6,273 nt of DNA. Origin: Bacteroidales bacterium (lineage in GTDB: Bacteria > Bacteroidota > Bacteroidia > Bacteroidales > B18-G4). This document shows, piece after piece, positions 5,864 to 6,273 of this stretch. The DNA lies in assembly GCA_023132505.1 (NCBI GenBank), contig JAGLYE010000097.1, positions 1-6,273 of the forward strand, read 5' to 3'. Position 1 is the first letter of the stretch; the number at the start of each line of letters is the position of its first letter. The position numbers and the translations under genes were made by a program. The notes beneath the pieces are model-generated. The model saw only the letters and a program-made list of their open reading frames with translations, made no database searches and was not told the origin of the DNA.

Positions 5864-6273
5864 ATGCTCAGAAAAACTATATTAATCTCGATCTTCCTTT
5901 GCTATGCAACTTTTGCAGGAAGCCAGGATACTGATTACTTATTCAAGGATATAAGTGAAGTATATTTCACCTTTCATGTGAATTCAGGAACAGACTTGCA
6001 ATCAATCTCGCGTATGATCTCCATCGATAATGTTACGCCGGAAATGCAAGTCTATGCTTACGCAAACAAGAAAGGATTCAGTGAATTCCTTGATGAAGGA
6101 ATTGATTTTAAGGTGCTGCAGCATCCCGGGACACTGCATCAACCCAGAATGTTGGACGAGGTAAATATTAAGAATATTGATGACTGGGATTTCTATCCTT
6201 CCTATGATGCCTATGTTGATATGATGTATCAGTTTGAAACTGATTTTCCTGATATCTGTGATGTATTCAGTAT
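5864..6273 (+). CDS. secreted M14-family zinc carboxypeptidase, N-terminal part (runs off right edge)
   Basis: The frame is open from ATG 5864 to the window end, giving 136 complete codons. Residues 1-20 form a signal peptide: basic MLRK, a hydrophobic core ILISIFLCYATFA, then likely cleavage before Gln21. Residues 34-90 (YFTFHVN... to LQHPG) look like the prodomain-like N-terminal region common in Bacteroidota M14 proteins. The WDFYPSYDAYVDMMYQF motif (108-124) marks the start of the carboxypeptidase domain. That family removes C-terminal residues from peptides outside the cytoplasm. The zinc ligands (HxxE and a later His) and any C-terminal secretion domain lie beyond the window, so activity cannot be judged here. 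Upstream, only a weak AAAAG precedes the ATG. Confidence 0.85.
   Translation, partial: MLRKTILISIFLCYATFAGSQDTDYLFKDISEVYFTFHVNSGTDLQSISRMISIDNVTPEMQVYAYANKKGFSEFLDEGIDFKVLQHPGTLHQPRMLDEVNIKNIDDWDFYPSYDAYVDMMYQFETDFPDICDVFS

Overview
The window looks like chromosomal housekeeping DNA from a Bacteroidota bacterium, most likely of the order Bacteroidales. The evidence is several sequences matching the Bacteroidota -7 promoter element TAnnTTTG close upstream of start codons, weak Shine-Dalgarno signals, and proteins typical of the phylum: a DUF6913-type protein joined to dapA, and a secreted M14 carboxypeptidase with the phylum's usual WDFYPSYDAYV-type motif. All genes lie on the plus strand. 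I see no mobile element, CRISPR array, tRNA or rRNA.

Layout: (1) bases 1-77 hold a possible tail of an upstream gene, closed by a strong intrinsic terminator at 102-140. (2) A full-length RelA/SpoT homologue occupies 195-2384. Its ppGpp synthetase, TGS, zinc-finger and ACT regions look intact, but its HD hydrolase domain has lost most of the residues needed to degrade (p)ppGpp. (3) A 313-base gap (2385-2697) holds four TGTTAAA repeats, an 11-bp inverted repeat with a 45-base loop, a textbook UUCG-loop terminator and a TATCTTTG promoter element fused to the end of that terminator. (4) A lipoprotein of the family 5 solute-binding proteins (peptide-binding type) occupies 2698-4317, with no ABC permease or ATPase gene beside it. 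(5) An apparent operon pairs a TTG-started DUF6913-type protein (4400-4957) with dapA (4947-5831); the reading frames overlap by 11 bases. (6) The start of a secreted zinc carboxypeptidase (5864 onward) runs off the right edge.

The genes span stringent-response signalling, peptide capture, lysine/cell-wall precursor synthesis and extracellular proteolysis. Apart from the DUF6913-dapA pair, they appear to be separate transcription units rather than one system. I found no convincing evidence of a wholly new system. The most notable points are the hydrolase-degenerate RSH enzyme, the unexplained structured intergenic region after it, the orphan binding protein, and a DapA predicted to be insensitive to lysine.
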